DNA from: Sphingobacterium sp. lm-10
GTDB lineage: Bacteria; Bacteroidota; Bacteroidia; Sphingobacteriales; Sphingobacteriaceae
Length of the DNA: 64,000 bases
NCBI RefSeq assembly: GCF_023554555.1
Contig: NZ_JAMJWC010000001.1
Span: 2,108,001 to 2,172,000 of the forward strand
Direction of reading: 5' to 3'
Shown here one piece after another: positions 34,850 through 43,783 of the stretch. Within the stretch, counting starts at the first letter, position 1; each line of letters opens with the position of its first letter. Under the pieces are notes generated by a model. It was not told the origin of the DNA. It saw only the letters and a list, made by a program, of their open reading frames with translations, and did no database searches. The position numbers and the translations under genes are program-made.

Positions 34850-35887
34850 CTAATATCTAAATTCTTTAACGACTTCGATAGCGTATTTCACATTATCAAA
34901 TGGAATATCAGGCATAATGCCATGTCCTAGATTGAAGATAAAGCCATCCACTCCACGCATGCGTTCGAAAAGTTGCAAGATTTTCTCGCGAATCACTTTC
35001 TTGTCCGCATACAATACGAATGGATCTAAGTTACCTTGCACCGCAATATTAGCAGGTAGGGCTTGCTTAATATTTAACAAGTCAGCATTCCAATCTACAG
35101 AGATTACATCCGGCTGTGCTTCTGCCATCACTGGCGCAAACACCGAACTGCCCTTACAGAAAGAAATAACGGGTATATCCTGTCTGTTCAGTCTAGAGAT
35201 AATGTATTTGTTGTAATGGTGAGAGAATTCATGATAATCATTCCACGACAGTGCCTGTGCCCAGCTATCAAAAAGTTGGATGGCATTTACCCCAGCTGCG
35301 ATCTGCATATTCAGGTATTCTACCGTTACATCGGCCACCTTTTGCAAAATAGCATGCGCCAATTCCGGCTCGTTATTAAGCATTAACTTGGTTCTTTTAA
35401 AATCTTTGGAGGAAGCACCCTCCACCAAGTAGCTCAAAATAGTGAACGGAGCCCCTGCAAAACCAATCAATGGAATACGTTTATCTAAGCGCTGTTGAAT
35501 CACCTTGATGGCATCTGCTACATATTGTAAACGATCCAGACAATCTACCGATAAGCGTTCCATATCTGCTACAGAGCGTACAGGATTCGCAAATCGTGGA
35601 CCTACACCTTGTTCAAATGATAAATCTCCACCCATCGCTTCTGCTGTAACTAAGATGTCGGAAAATAGAATAGCGCCGTCTATACCTAATAAATCTACCG
35701 GCAACATCGTCACATCGGCAGCGATTTCCGGTGTCTTGCACATTTCCAGAAATGAATACTTGTTCTTAATCGCCCAGTATTCTTTCATAAATCGCCCAGC
35801 TTGGCGCATCATCCACACGGGTGGACGTTCAGTTTGCTGCGACCATGCAGCACGGATTAGCAAATCGTTTTGTAAGGTGTCTTTCAC
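34850..35887 (-). CDS. hemE: uroporphyrinogen decarboxylase
   Basis: 345 residues. The family signatures are PPVWMMRQAGRFMKEY near the N-terminus and GFAGAPFTILSYLVEG in the middle; an Asp in FSDILVTAEAMGG lies in the active-site region. HemE decarboxylates uroporphyrinogen III to coproporphyrinogen III. Its ATG abuts the stop of the upstream TPR gene, so the two are coupled, and hemJ follows. Confidence 0.97.
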   Translation of the reverse strand: MKDTLQNDLLIRAAWSQQTERPPVWMMRQAGRFMKEYWAIKNKYSFLEMCKTPEIAADVTMLPVDLLGIDGAILFSDILVTAEAMGGDLSFEQGVGPRFANPVRSVADMERLSVDCLDRLQYVADAIKVIQQRLDKRIPLIGFAGAPFTILSYLVEGASSKDFKRTKLMLNNEPELAHAILQKVADVTVEYLNMQIAAGVNAIQLFDSWAQALSWNDYHEFSHHYNKYIISRLNRQDIPVISFCKGSSVFAPVMAEAQPDVISVDWNADLLNIKQALPANIAVQGNLDPFVLYADKKVIREKILQLFERMRGVDGFIFNLGHGIMPDIPFDNVKYAIEVVKEFRY

Positions 35888-36403
35888 TTATATATGTTTA
35901 TTAACTTCGATTCTTATTTTTTCTACAATACTTTTTTGGCGTGCGGTCAGTTTCAATTCTTCCGCTATATCCAAGTAGGTAACAACGCGTTCATATTCTT
36001 TTTTTCGCAAGTTGATGTTGGCCAGATTTACCAACACCATGCCTTTCTCGTAATCCTTTCTCCAAGGCAAGCGAGAGGCCAGTTGAAAGTGATATTCTGC
36101 CTCTTCATAGCGCTCTTCCTTCAGTGCGATATTACCCATCATAAATTCGTAGAAATTGCGACGGCCTTTGCGTAGCCGATCTGGGTTATCAATCTCGGCG
36201 AGTAATGCTTTTGTTGTTTCGTAATCTTGGCGGTGAAAAGCCTGCGTAGCCAGATATACTGTTCCCTCACGCAAATGACTCCATAGCAGATAAGCCAATG
36301 CCCCTGCCAAGTATACAATAATGTTGTATTGCTGCACCGCGATCGCATACACGATAAATGTGAATACGATTCCCGCAGCGATTAGCCTCCCTCTGGTATT
36401 CAT
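35888..36403 (-). CDS. membrane-anchored TPR-like protein
   Basis: 171 residues. Two N-terminal hydrophobic helices (about 8-40) anchor a helical domain of three TPR-like repeats, including GNIALKEERYEEAEYHFQLA and LVNLANINLRKKEYERVVTY. Such repeats mediate protein contacts. It sits between a two-component system and hemE, 16 bases after the response-regulator gene and touching hemE. A scaffold or sensor-associated role is inference. Confidence 0.8.
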   Translation of the reverse strand: MNTRGRLIAAGIVFTFIVYAIAVQQYNIIVYLAGALAYLLWSHLREGTVYLATQAFHRQDYETTKALLAEIDNPDRLRKGRRNFYEFMMGNIALKEERYEEAEYHFQLASRLPWRKDYEKGMVLVNLANINLRKKEYERVVTYLDIAEELKLTARQKSIVEKIRIEVNKHI

Positions 36404-36419
36404 AAATAACCTTTGTAGC

Positions 36420-37130
36420 TTATTGATCCATAAACTTGTACCCTACCCCACGGATAGAGTGAAAGTATGTTGGACGTTTCTGATCTGGCTCAAAATATTT
36501 ACGGAAAGTCAGGATAAAATTATCAATCGTACGCGTAGATGGATACACGTCGTAATTCCATACCGTCTCCAAGATCTGCTCCCTAGATACCGCTTCATTA
36601 CGACGCTCGATCAATAACTTAAGCAACATCGTTTCTTTCTTGGTCAACGAGGTAATGCTACCATCCGCATGGTGCAATTCGTACGAATTGAAATAGATAG
36701 TCTTGTCGCCGATCACATAAGAATTTAGTTCTTTCAGATCGTCTCCTTTCATCACCCGACGGATCAAATTGCCAACACGAAGAATAAGCTCCTCCAAATT
36801 AAACGGTTTTACCAAATAATCATCGGCACCTTTTTTTAATCCTGTTACGCGGTCTTCACTGCTATTTTTTGCGGTAAGAAACATAATTGGCACCACGGTG
36901 TTTTGCAGGCGAATAGTCTCCGCTACCTGAAAACCATCGATTTCCGGAATCATGACGTCTAAAATAATAAGATTGAATCGTTCTTCTTTGAAGATCTTCA
37001 ACGCTTTTTTTCCATCTGTAGCGGTAGTAACCCGGTACCCTTCCAATTCCAGGTTTAGTTTGATAGCTTCCAACAAATGCTCTTCGTCTTCGACCAATAA
37101 TATACGTTGCTTAACTTGCATAATTCCCAA
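36420..37130 (-). CDS. OmpR-family response regulator
   Basis: 236 residues. The receiver domain has the acidic pocket LVEDEEH, phosphoacceptor Asp in IILDVMIPE (about residue 58) and Lys in FLTAKN (about 105). A winged-helix DNA-binding domain follows (about 140-236), ending SIRGVGYKFMDQ. It overlaps the kinase gene by 20 bases. Target genes are unknown; the downstream haem genes are one possibility. Confidence 0.95.
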   Translation of the reverse strand: MGIMQVKQRILLVEDEEHLLEAIKLNLELEGYRVTTATDGKKALKIFKEERFNLIILDVMIPEIDGFQVAETIRLQNTVVPIMFLTAKNSSEDRVTGLKKGADDYLVKPFNLEELILRVGNLIRRVMKGDDLKELNSYVIGDKTIYFNSYELHHADGSITSLTKKETMLLKLLIERRNEAVSREQILETVWNYDVYPSTRTIDNFILTFRKYFEPDQKRPTYFHSIRGVGYKFMDQ

Positions 37131-37989
37131 AATTTACTTCAAAAACACTTCCATTCGGTATATTGTCTTTCACACGGATGCTAGCTTCATGCTTCTGCAA
37201 TACCGATTTCACTATATATAAACCCAATCCGGTTCCTTTGGTTTTACGAGTCGCCTCATTACCCACCCGATAGAACTTATTGAATATCAACTTCTTTTCA
37301 GTGTCGGAGATACCTTCTCCAAAATCAGCCACCTCAAATACAATACCTTCCTCCCTTTTCTCTAATATCACATTGATATGCGCACATGGTGGAGAATACT
37401 TGATGGCATTTTCCACCAGATTGCTCACCACATTCGTGATAGCAAATTTATCCGCATAGATCATCAGATTAGGCTCTACTGTCGCTACGATTGCTTGCTG
37501 CGACTTACAGGCATTCTTTTGCAAACGATCTACCACATTATTTACAATCTCGGTAAGCTCAAAATTCTCTTTTGGAAAACTGAATGTCCTGCTTTCCAAC
37601 TTCGTGGCCAACAATACATTTTCTACCAAATAATCGAGTCGTTCAATATCTTTTAAAGAATTACCCAGAAAAACTTGTTGTTGCTCCCTGTCCAGATCTC
37701 TTTTAAGGATAGTCTGCAAATAAAGCTTGACAGAAGCTAAAGGCGACTTCAGTTCATGCGTGACGGATAGTAAAAAATTTTGCTGTTGCTGCTGATAATT
37801 ACGCTCACGTTCCAGATGATTTTTGAGACGAATAACCGCCATAATAAAGATGGCCAGAAAGATCATGCCTTCTCCAATAATCATCCCCATACGCTCGGGT
37901 ACATATTTAGTAAAAATATAGCCCCAGCTAATGAGCTGGCACAAGGCATAAAAGGCTAATACATACAACCAAAAAAGAGCTCTCTTCAT
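37111..37989 (-). CDS. sensor histidine kinase with two membrane helices
   Basis: 292 residues. Two N-terminal helices (about 5-27 and 35-54) are joined by a very short loop, so there is almost no periplasmic sensing domain. The dimerisation helix carries the phospho-His in SVTHELKSPLA (about 78). The ATPase domain has NLVENAIKYSP (N box), VADFGEGI (G1) and TKGTGLGLYIVK (G2). It would detect a signal within the membrane or cytoplasm. A -7 box TATTTTTG lies at 38016-38009 on the minus strand, 20 bases before the start. Confidence 0.95.
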   Translation of the reverse strand: MKRALFWLYVLAFYALCQLISWGYIFTKYVPERMGMIIGEGMIFLAIFIMAVIRLKNHLERERNYQQQQQNFLLSVTHELKSPLASVKLYLQTILKRDLDREQQQVFLGNSLKDIERLDYLVENVLLATKLESRTFSFPKENFELTEIVNNVVDRLQKNACKSQQAIVATVEPNLMIYADKFAITNVVSNLVENAIKYSPPCAHINVILEKREEGIVFEVADFGEGISDTEKKLIFNKFYRVGNEATRKTKGTGLGLYIVKSVLQKHEASIRVKDNIPNGSVFEVNFGNYAS

Positions 37990-38008
37990 CTAAATAATTG
38001 AACAGTTA

Positions 38009-38016
38009 CAAAAATA
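38009..38016 (-). promoter_or_regulatory. -7 box of the kinase-regulator-hem operon
   Basis: The minus strand reads TATTTTTG. The predicted leader before the kinase start is only about 14 bases. Confidence 0.55.
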
Positions 38017-38101
38017 CTTAAATATGCGATCATAAGAAAATCAGCCACGCTTTATGACAGAAAGAACAGATAGCAACATCGTGCATTTTGCACGACTGAT
38101 G

Positions 38102-38109
38102 TATCTTTG
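38102..38109 (+). promoter_or_regulatory. -7 box of the YjjG-type gene, nearly leaderless
   Basis: TATCTTTG ends 4 bases before one ATG (38114) and 10 bases before the next (38120). Upstream, GTGCA-TTT-TGCAC (38081-38093) is a small palindrome of unknown role. Confidence 0.6.
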
Positions 38110-38119
38110 CACTATGTTT

Positions 38120-38815
38120 ATGAATAAAAAAGACATCTTCTTTGATCTGGATCATACCATCTGGGATTTCGACCGCAACGCGACCGAGACTCTAGAAGAG
38201 CTGTATCTAAAATATAAATTCGAAGAACTGTGTGGACAGGCTACTCCCGATGCCTTTATCAGCGCTTACACCAGCAATAATCATCGACTTTGGGGTTTGT
38301 ATCATCATCATAAAATTGATAAACCTACGCTACGACGATTACGATTTGAAGATACATTTACGCAGTTGGGTATAGATCCAAATTTGTTTCCATGGGATTT
38401 TGAGGAAGAATACCTCGCATCTTGCCCAAATAAAACACACTTGTTCCCGCACGCCCATGAAACACTAGCTTATTTAAAAGAGCGTTATACCCTGCACCTT
38501 ATTTCTAACGGTTTTCAGGAAGCCTGCGAGCGTAAATTAGCTGGAAGTCAGCTATCGCGATATTTCGACACCATCACCATATCTGAAATAGTAGGGATTA
38601 ATAAACCGGATTCACGAATTTTCGAACATGCTCTGCGAGAAGGAAATGCGAGCAAAAGCACTTCCATGATGATCGGCGACAATTTAGACGCCGATGTGCG
38701 CGGTGCGCAAAACTTCGGTATGGATGCTGTATTTTTCAATCCACTTGCAGCAGTTGTGCCTAATGATATTGTGCATAGTATCTCTGATTTGAAAGACCTA
38801 CAAGCACTTCTTTAG
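38120..38815 (+). CDS. YjjG-family HAD noncanonical pyrimidine nucleotidase
   Basis: 231 residues from the ATG at 38120; a longer frame from 38054 would start upstream of the promoter box and is rejected. HAD motif I is FFDLDHTIWDF (nucleophile Asp), motif II is in LISNGF, motif III Lys is in INKPDSRIF, and motif IV is MIGDNLDADVRGAQNFG. The insertion of helices after motif I marks a type C1 cap. YjjG removes phosphate from noncanonical pyrimidine nucleotides, a house-cleaning activity. ATG at 38114 is an alternative start. Confidence 0.88.
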   Translation: MNKKDIFFDLDHTIWDFDRNATETLEELYLKYKFEELCGQATPDAFISAYTSNNHRLWGLYHHHKIDKPTLRRLRFEDTFTQLGIDPNLFPWDFEEEYLASCPNKTHLFPHAHETLAYLKERYTLHLISNGFQEACERKLAGSQLSRYFDTITISEIVGINKPDSRIFEHALREGNASKSTSMMIGDNLDADVRGAQNFGMDAVFFNPLAAVVPNDIVHSISDLKDLQALL

Positions 38816-38838
38816 TAAAGCGAAGAGCTAACTTATAT

Positions 38839-38884
38839 CATAAAAGAGGCCTCTTCATTCTAGGATGAAGAGGCCTCTTTTATG
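38839..38884. terminator. bidirectional terminator between the nucleotidase and DUF1080 genes
   Basis: A perfect 20-base-pair inverted repeat (38839-38858 with 38865-38884) with a 6-base loop and T-rich flanks, between convergent genes. Confidence 0.88.
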
Positions 38885-38899
38885 ATTTTTATCGGAGGA

Positions 38900-39721
38900 T
38901 TACAATACTTTTACGGTAATGTTTCTCATCCATACTTTATCGCCATGGTCTTGGAAACCAACAACACCAGACTTAGTTTTACCGCCAACATTATTCAACA
39001 GATGAAATGCCAAAGGCCATTTCTCTTGACTAAATTTGCTCGCTTGCAGCATTTGTGTCCACTCTGGAGTCCATAATGAATATTCTACGACTTTTTCATC
39101 GTTCTGGTAATGCGTTACCTTACCTTTGTTTACCACAATTTTAGCTCTGTTCCACTGTTCGAACGGAAAACCATTTTGCGGTTTTGCAGGGATCATATCA
39201 TACAACGAACCAGACTTTCTATTGCCGTCTACGCCCATTTTTGCATCTGGATGGTTTTCATTATCCAACAATTGATATTCTGGAGAAGAGATGTAAATGG
39301 GTTGTCCCTTTACTTCTTTCGCCAGGAAGAATGCACCAGAGTTACCTGATTTTGCCACTTTCCACTCAAATTCGAACTCGAAGTTCTTTAAGTCAGATGC
39401 GAAAATGATATCGCCACCTTCAGGATTTTGTACGCCATCAGGCTTTGGATTAAAATGTAAAGTACCATTGTCAATAGTCCATTTGCTTGGCACATGATCT
39501 TTTGCATACCCACGCCATCCTTCCAATGAGGCGCCATCAAAGATAACATGTGCGCCATCAGAATTTTTCTTGAACGACTTAATATTTACCATCGGCAAAT
39601 CGAGTACCTCATACTCCGGCACATTTTCATTGCCTGTCATACTTTTCTTAGATGAACATGCCGAATGCGACATCATCATAACTACGGCTCCCAATACACC
39701 GAAAATCTTGGTCTTATTCAT
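38900..39721 (-). CDS. DUF1080 (3-keto-disaccharide hydrolase-like) lipoprotein
   Basis: 273 residues. A lipoprotein signal with Cys in SHSACSS (about 22) is followed by a single concanavalin-like DUF1080 domain. Family marks are DGASLEGWRGY, FEFEWKVAKSGNSGAFF and EWNRAKIVVNKGKVTHYQN-type text, here EQWNRAKIVVNKGKV. Proteins of this family occur in carbohydrate and glycoside utilisation loci; some cleave 3-keto-glucosides. No other such gene is beside it, so the substrate is unknown. It lies 56 bases downstream of a TonB-dependent receptor gene on the same strand. Confidence 0.9.
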   Translation of the reverse strand: MNKTKIFGVLGAVVMMMSHSACSSKKSMTGNENVPEYEVLDLPMVNIKSFKKNSDGAHVIFDGASLEGWRGYAKDHVPSKWTIDNGTLHFNPKPDGVQNPEGGDIIFASDLKNFEFEFEWKVAKSGNSGAFFLAKEVKGQPIYISSPEYQLLDNENHPDAKMGVDGNRKSGSLYDMIPAKPQNGFPFEQWNRAKIVVNKGKVTHYQNDEKVVEYSLWTPEWTQMLQASKFSQEKWPLAFHLLNNVGGKTKSGVVGFQDHGDKVWMRNITVKVL

Positions 39722-39777
39722 AGATTCTTAAAATTTTATTTAAAGTAAGGAAAGCGATCCGAAAAAGGAAATTAAAC

Positions 39778-42273
39778 TTAAAACTCTCCACCACCCATAT
39801 CACCAGTAGGCGCATCACTTCTTTTTTCATCTCGTTTAAAAAGATCCTGAATACCAAAACGATAAGTAAAGGTTAATGTCAACATACGACGGTTCCAACG
39901 GTTGGCCATACCAATGTAACGATCTGGCAAAAAGCTTTCCATTTCAAATCGACGGGAATTAAACACGTCTCGCACATTAAATAAGATACTCGCGCGATTA
40001 CGTAGTATGTCTTTCTTTAACGCAAGATCCATCCCGTACATAGCCTTCATATTCCCCTGCGGACGCTCACGACCACTACGGTAATCACCCCGCGCCTGTA
40101 ATGATAAGGTTGGCATAAACTTGACATTGGTCATCAAATTTCCATCCCAGTTTACCGTGTTTACACGATTTAACCCAACTCCTTCTATTGTAGGCGATAT
40201 GCGATTATTAAAGATATTTACGTTGGCCGTGATATCCCACCAACTCGCCAGGTCTACTTTTGAGATCAACTCCAGACCGAGATCATTGGAGGTACCTACA
40301 TTTTCCCAAAGGAAGTAAGACGCATTTTGAAACTCAATGGGTAAATCTGCCGTGGACGGATCAACCTGCAAAGGATTAATCATGTCGTTGGTACGACGGT
40401 AGAATAAAGTACTCACAAAGTTCCAACGATTATACGATTTGGAGTAGGCCATCTCAGCAGCATGAATATCCTCTGGCCGGAGGTTGGGGTTACCCTGACG
40501 TAAGTTCGATTCATCGGCGGCACTGATAAATGGATTTACCTGCCAGCCTCTTGGGCGCTGAACACGGCGAGAGTAACTCAGTTGAATTTTATCGCCCTGA
40601 TTTCCGATTTCGTAGGTTAAGTAAGCACTCGGGAAGAGTCGCAGAAAATCGTAGCCACCATCTGTTGCGCGCTGATCGACTGGCGCAGCAGGATCTAGGT
40701 TATAGTAAGTGGAGGTTAGGTTCATTTGCTCCCCGCGTAAACCAAACTGTGCTCCCAATCTGGAAGTCAACATACGTTGGTAGTTTACATACAAAGCGTG
40801 TACTTCATTTTTCAAATCAAACTCGTTACTCAAAAAGTAATCAGGCAACAGATTTCCCGAACCATCTCGACTTACAAAAGAGTACTGCGCATCTTCTGAT
40901 GTACGTATGATAGACCGATATCCGGTTTCAAATTTATGATTCTCTCCTAACGGCAATACATAATCCAATTGCATATTCCAGTTTCTACCCATCTCGCTAG
41001 TCTGGTTGTTTCGCAAGATATCGGCGCGCGATCCAGCAAATGTTTCGTTAAAGTCGTTCGTTCCCTCTTCTGTATCGTAACCAAAGGACACATTAGCAGT
41101 TAGCTCCTCCCCTTCCTTGCGTAGTCTTTGCCGAAAGTCGAATTGCAGATCTAAGCCCAGATCATCCTCAAATTGCTGGGAAATGCGATCACCGGTAGGG
41201 CCATTGCCCGGTACATTTCGGTACTCGTACATCAATGTTTGGCGACGATCATTTTCCCGCAGACTTAGATTACCTGCTAGACTTAGGGTCGTCTTTTCAG
41301 ATAGAAAGTAGTCTGTTCCTAAGCGAAGTGTATGATTATTACCCGCCCGACGAGTGTCGTTAGTAGAAAATATCCGACGCGATGGATCTAGTATACCTGA
41401 GGTGTCGCGATAGATAATGTTTTCGTTGAACCCATCGCCACGATTTACGCGGCGGTTGAAGTTATAGTTTCCAAAATGATTGAATTTATCATTACGGTAG
41501 TTTAATGTTGCGCCTGCCATCGCGTTGCCAAAAGAGCCGCCAGATGCATTCACAGAGCCATTAAAACCAATCCGTGCATTCTTTTTCAGCACGATGTTTA
41601 TAATACCAGACTGACCTTCCGCATCATATTTTGAAGAAGGATTAGTCATAATTTCCACCTTATCGATGACTTCCGCAGGTAGCGTTTGCAGGAGCGCCCC
41701 AATATCCGAACCGGCCATCGCAGACTCTTTGCCATCGATCAATATGCGTACATTGGATGATCCACGTAGGCTAACGGTACCTTCCTGATCTACCTGAAGT
41801 GTGGGCACGTTGGCTAGCAATTCACTTGCTGTACCGCCCGCACTAACTAAGGATTGAGATACATCAAAAATTTTCCGGTCAATACCAATTTGCATGTCGG
41901 GTGTTCTGGCGTTAACTACTACGTCTTCGATTACTCGATTTTCCGTTTGAAGGAAGATCGTATCTACAGTGAGTTGTCGACCTTGCGCTAGGGTGATATT
42001 TTCTTGCAGGTATTCGTCATACCCTACGTTAGTAACACGCAACGCATAGGTTGAAGCATCCAGGTTCTCCACCCGAAATTTTCCATCCTCCTGACTTTGT
42101 TGTCCACGTAAATACGCTTTAGTTGTTTGGGTGAGTATATTGATGCTTGCGCCAGACACAGGTTGTTTTGTTGCTGCATCGACAACAATGCCTTGTATTT
42201 GCGCCTTTTGTTGCGCTTGTAATAAGATCGGTAGAAGTAATAAGCTAGCGCCAAGAATTTTTTTCAAAAGCAT
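39778..42273 (-). CDS. TonB-dependent receptor with N-terminal carboxypeptidase-like domain
   Basis: 831 residues. After a signal peptide (about 1-20) comes a carboxypeptidase-regulatory-like domain (IQGIVVDAATKQPVSGASI, about 27-110). A plug domain follows (GTASELLANVPTLQVDQEG and VRILIDGKESAM, about 140-230), then a large 22-strand barrel. The plug ends with DAEGQSGIINIVLKK, typical of this receptor group. There is no SusD partner, so it is not a glycan SusCD pair; it may take up an unknown ligand or be one of the outer-membrane barrel family without TonB box. The C-terminus is a short charged tail rich in Gly. Confidence 0.92.
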   Translation of the reverse strand: MLLKKILGASLLLLPILLQAQQKAQIQGIVVDAATKQPVSGASINILTQTTKAYLRGQQSQEDGKFRVENLDASTYALRVTNVGYDEYLQENITLAQGRQLTVDTIFLQTENRVIEDVVVNARTPDMQIGIDRKIFDVSQSLVSAGGTASELLANVPTLQVDQEGTVSLRGSSNVRILIDGKESAMAGSDIGALLQTLPAEVIDKVEIMTNPSSKYDAEGQSGIINIVLKKNARIGFNGSVNASGGSFGNAMAGATLNYRNDKFNHFGNYNFNRRVNRGDGFNENIIYRDTSGILDPSRRIFSTNDTRRAGNNHTLRLGTDYFLSEKTTLSLAGNLSLRENDRRQTLMYEYRNVPGNGPTGDRISQQFEDDLGLDLQFDFRQRLRKEGEELTANVSFGYDTEEGTNDFNETFAGSRADILRNNQTSEMGRNWNMQLDYVLPLGENHKFETGYRSIIRTSEDAQYSFVSRDGSGNLLPDYFLSNEFDLKNEVHALYVNYQRMLTSRLGAQFGLRGEQMNLTSTYYNLDPAAPVDQRATDGGYDFLRLFPSAYLTYEIGNQGDKIQLSYSRRVQRPRGWQVNPFISAADESNLRQGNPNLRPEDIHAAEMAYSKSYNRWNFVSTLFYRRTNDMINPLQVDPSTADLPIEFQNASYFLWENVGTSNDLGLELISKVDLASWWDITANVNIFNNRISPTIEGVGLNRVNTVNWDGNLMTNVKFMPTLSLQARGDYRSGRERPQGNMKAMYGMDLALKKDILRNRASILFNVRDVFNSRRFEMESFLPDRYIGMANRWNRRMLTLTFTYRFGIQDLFKRDEKRSDAPTGDMGGGEF

Positions 42274-42358
42274 GCGGATAAAGTTTCGTAAAGCAAATGT
42301 GAGGATTTGCTATCGAAACTAGGTACACGTAACCGTATTATTACCTTGCCGGATTCTG

Positions 42359-42640
42359 CTATTCTACGCTAACCGAAAGACCTTCAGACTTGAGAATTTT
42401 CCGATAGATTTCCATTTCGGTGTAGGAACCTTCTAGAACGGCACACTTCCCTTCTGTGTGAACTTTAAATGCAATCCTGGAGGCCTCTCCCTCGGAGTAT
42501 TGCAAATGATGCATCATGCAATGGATAACATGATCGAAGGTATTGGTATCGTCGTTCCATAAGATTAGCCTATGCCCGTCTTTAGCCGCTGCTAAAATCT
42601 CTTCGAGTGTAAATGTTTCTGTTGCCGTCTCCGTGCCCAT
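42359..42640 (-). CDS. clpS: ATP-dependent Clp protease adaptor ClpS
   Basis: 93 residues. The ClpS core is RLILWNDDTNTFDHVIHCM (N-degron pocket Asn-Asp), HTEGKCAVLEG and the C-terminal helix-strand pair. ClpS delivers proteins bearing N-terminal bulky residues to ClpA/ClpC for degradation. It is transcribed divergently from fabH. The minus-strand -7 box TATTTTTG at 42653-42646 ends only 6 bases before the ATG, so the mRNA may be leaderless. Confidence 0.94.
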   Translation of the reverse strand: MGTETATETFTLEEILAAAKDGHRLILWNDDTNTFDHVIHCMMHHLQYSEGEASRIAFKVHTEGKCAVLEGSYTEMEIYRKILKSEGLSVSVE

Positions 42641-42645
42641 AGCAG

Positions 42646-42653
42646 CAAAAATA
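42646..42653 (-). promoter_or_regulatory. -7 box of clpS
   Basis: The minus strand reads TATTTTTG directly before the start codon, implying a start of transcription at or within a few bases of the ATG. Confidence 0.55.
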
Positions 42654-42675
42654 AGGTAAATTTTAGAAAATTGGC

Positions 42676-42683
42676 TACTTTTG
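42676..42683 (+). promoter_or_regulatory. -7 box of the fabH-like gene
   Basis: TACTTTTG matches TAnnTTTG, 32 bases before the ATG at 42715. The -33 element is not obvious. Confidence 0.55.
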
Positions 42684-42714
42684 TCGGGATTTCATTTGCA
42701 AGAAAAACACAAGT

Positions 42715-43761
42715 ATGTATCAGTCAAAGATTGCAGGCATAGGGCATTACGTTCCAAAGAATATTTATAAAAACGAAGATTTGCTTCGGTTCATGGACAC
42801 CAGTGATGCCTGGATTCAGGAGCGCACCGGCATTCAGGAGCGTCGCTATGCCGATCGCATCGGCGAGACAACTACCTCTATGGGGGTTGAGGCCAGCAAA
42901 ATTGCTTTAGAGCGAGCAGGTATCACAGCCGCCGATGTAGACTTCATCATCTTTGCGACGTTGTCGCCAGATTATTACTTCCCCGGATGTGGTGTGTTAT
43001 TGCAACGAGAAATGGGTATGGCTGAGATTGGCGCGTTGGACATCCGCAATCAATGTTCGGGTTTTGTCTATGCACTTTCAGTAGCAGATCAATTTATCAA
43101 AACTGGGATGTATAAAAACATTTTGGTTGTAGGGTCGGAGAAGCAATCGTTCGCGATGGATTTTTCGACGCGAAGCCGCCACGTATCCGTGATATTCGGA
43201 GATGGCGCTGGTGCCGTGGTGATGCAGCCAACTACAGAAATTGGAAAAGGAGTGTTGAGCACACACCTGCATTCCGATGGAGCGGAAGCAGAGAAGTTAG
43301 CCATGTATTACCCGGGAGCTTCGGCAGGCTTTGGTTTGGAAAACCCACCCGAATGGCCGGATCAGGAATTAGGTGGCATGTTGATGACCTCAAAAATGCT
43401 GGAAGATGGCACGGCATACCCAAACATGGATGGTCAAGCAGTCTTCAAAAAGGCGGTAGTAAAGTTTCCAGAAGTAATTCACGAGGCTCTGGCAAAAAAC
43501 AACCTGAAAACTTCGGACATCGACCTGCTAATACCACATCAGGCAAACCTTCGTATCTCGCAATTTGTGCAGAAGACACTCGGCTTGCCTGATGAAAAAA
43601 TCTACAGCAATATCCAACGTTATGGCAATACCACGGCCGCCTCCATCCCGATTGCGCTTTCAGAAGCGTGGCAGGAAGGGTTAATCAAAGAGGGCGATCT
43701 CGTATGCTTTGCAGCCTTTGGTGCTGGCTTTACGTGGGGATCGGCGTTGATCCGTTGGTAG
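42715..43761 (+). CDS. 3-oxoacyl-ACP synthase III (FabH-like)
   Basis: 348 residues, slightly longer than FabH (about 317). The catalytic Cys is in IRNQCSGFVYAL (about residue 114), His in IPHQANLRIS and Asn in YGNTTAASIP. The early QERTGIQERRYAD segment is typical of KAS III. The enzyme condenses acetyl-CoA with malonyl-ACP to start fatty acid synthesis. An insert of about 30 residues after residue 190 (GLENPPEWPDQELGG) is unlike E. coli FabH and suggests a Bacteroidota-type paralogue that may use other acyl starters. It converges with the M56 gene, 22 bases apart. Confidence 0.9.
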   Translation: MYQSKIAGIGHYVPKNIYKNEDLLRFMDTSDAWIQERTGIQERRYADRIGETTTSMGVEASKIALERAGITAADVDFIIFATLSPDYYFPGCGVLLQREMGMAEIGALDIRNQCSGFVYALSVADQFIKTGMYKNILVVGSEKQSFAMDFSTRSRHVSVIFGDGAGAVVMQPTTEIGKGVLSTHLHSDGAEAEKLAMYYPGASAGFGLENPPEWPDQELGGMLMTSKMLEDGTAYPNMDGQAVFKKAVVKFPEVIHEALAKNNLKTSDIDLLIPHQANLRISQFVQKTLGLPDEKIYSNIQRYGNTTAASIPIALSEAWQEGLIKEGDLVCFAAFGAGFTWGSALIRW

Positions 43762-43783
43762 TAGATGTGGTGATGTTCTAGGG

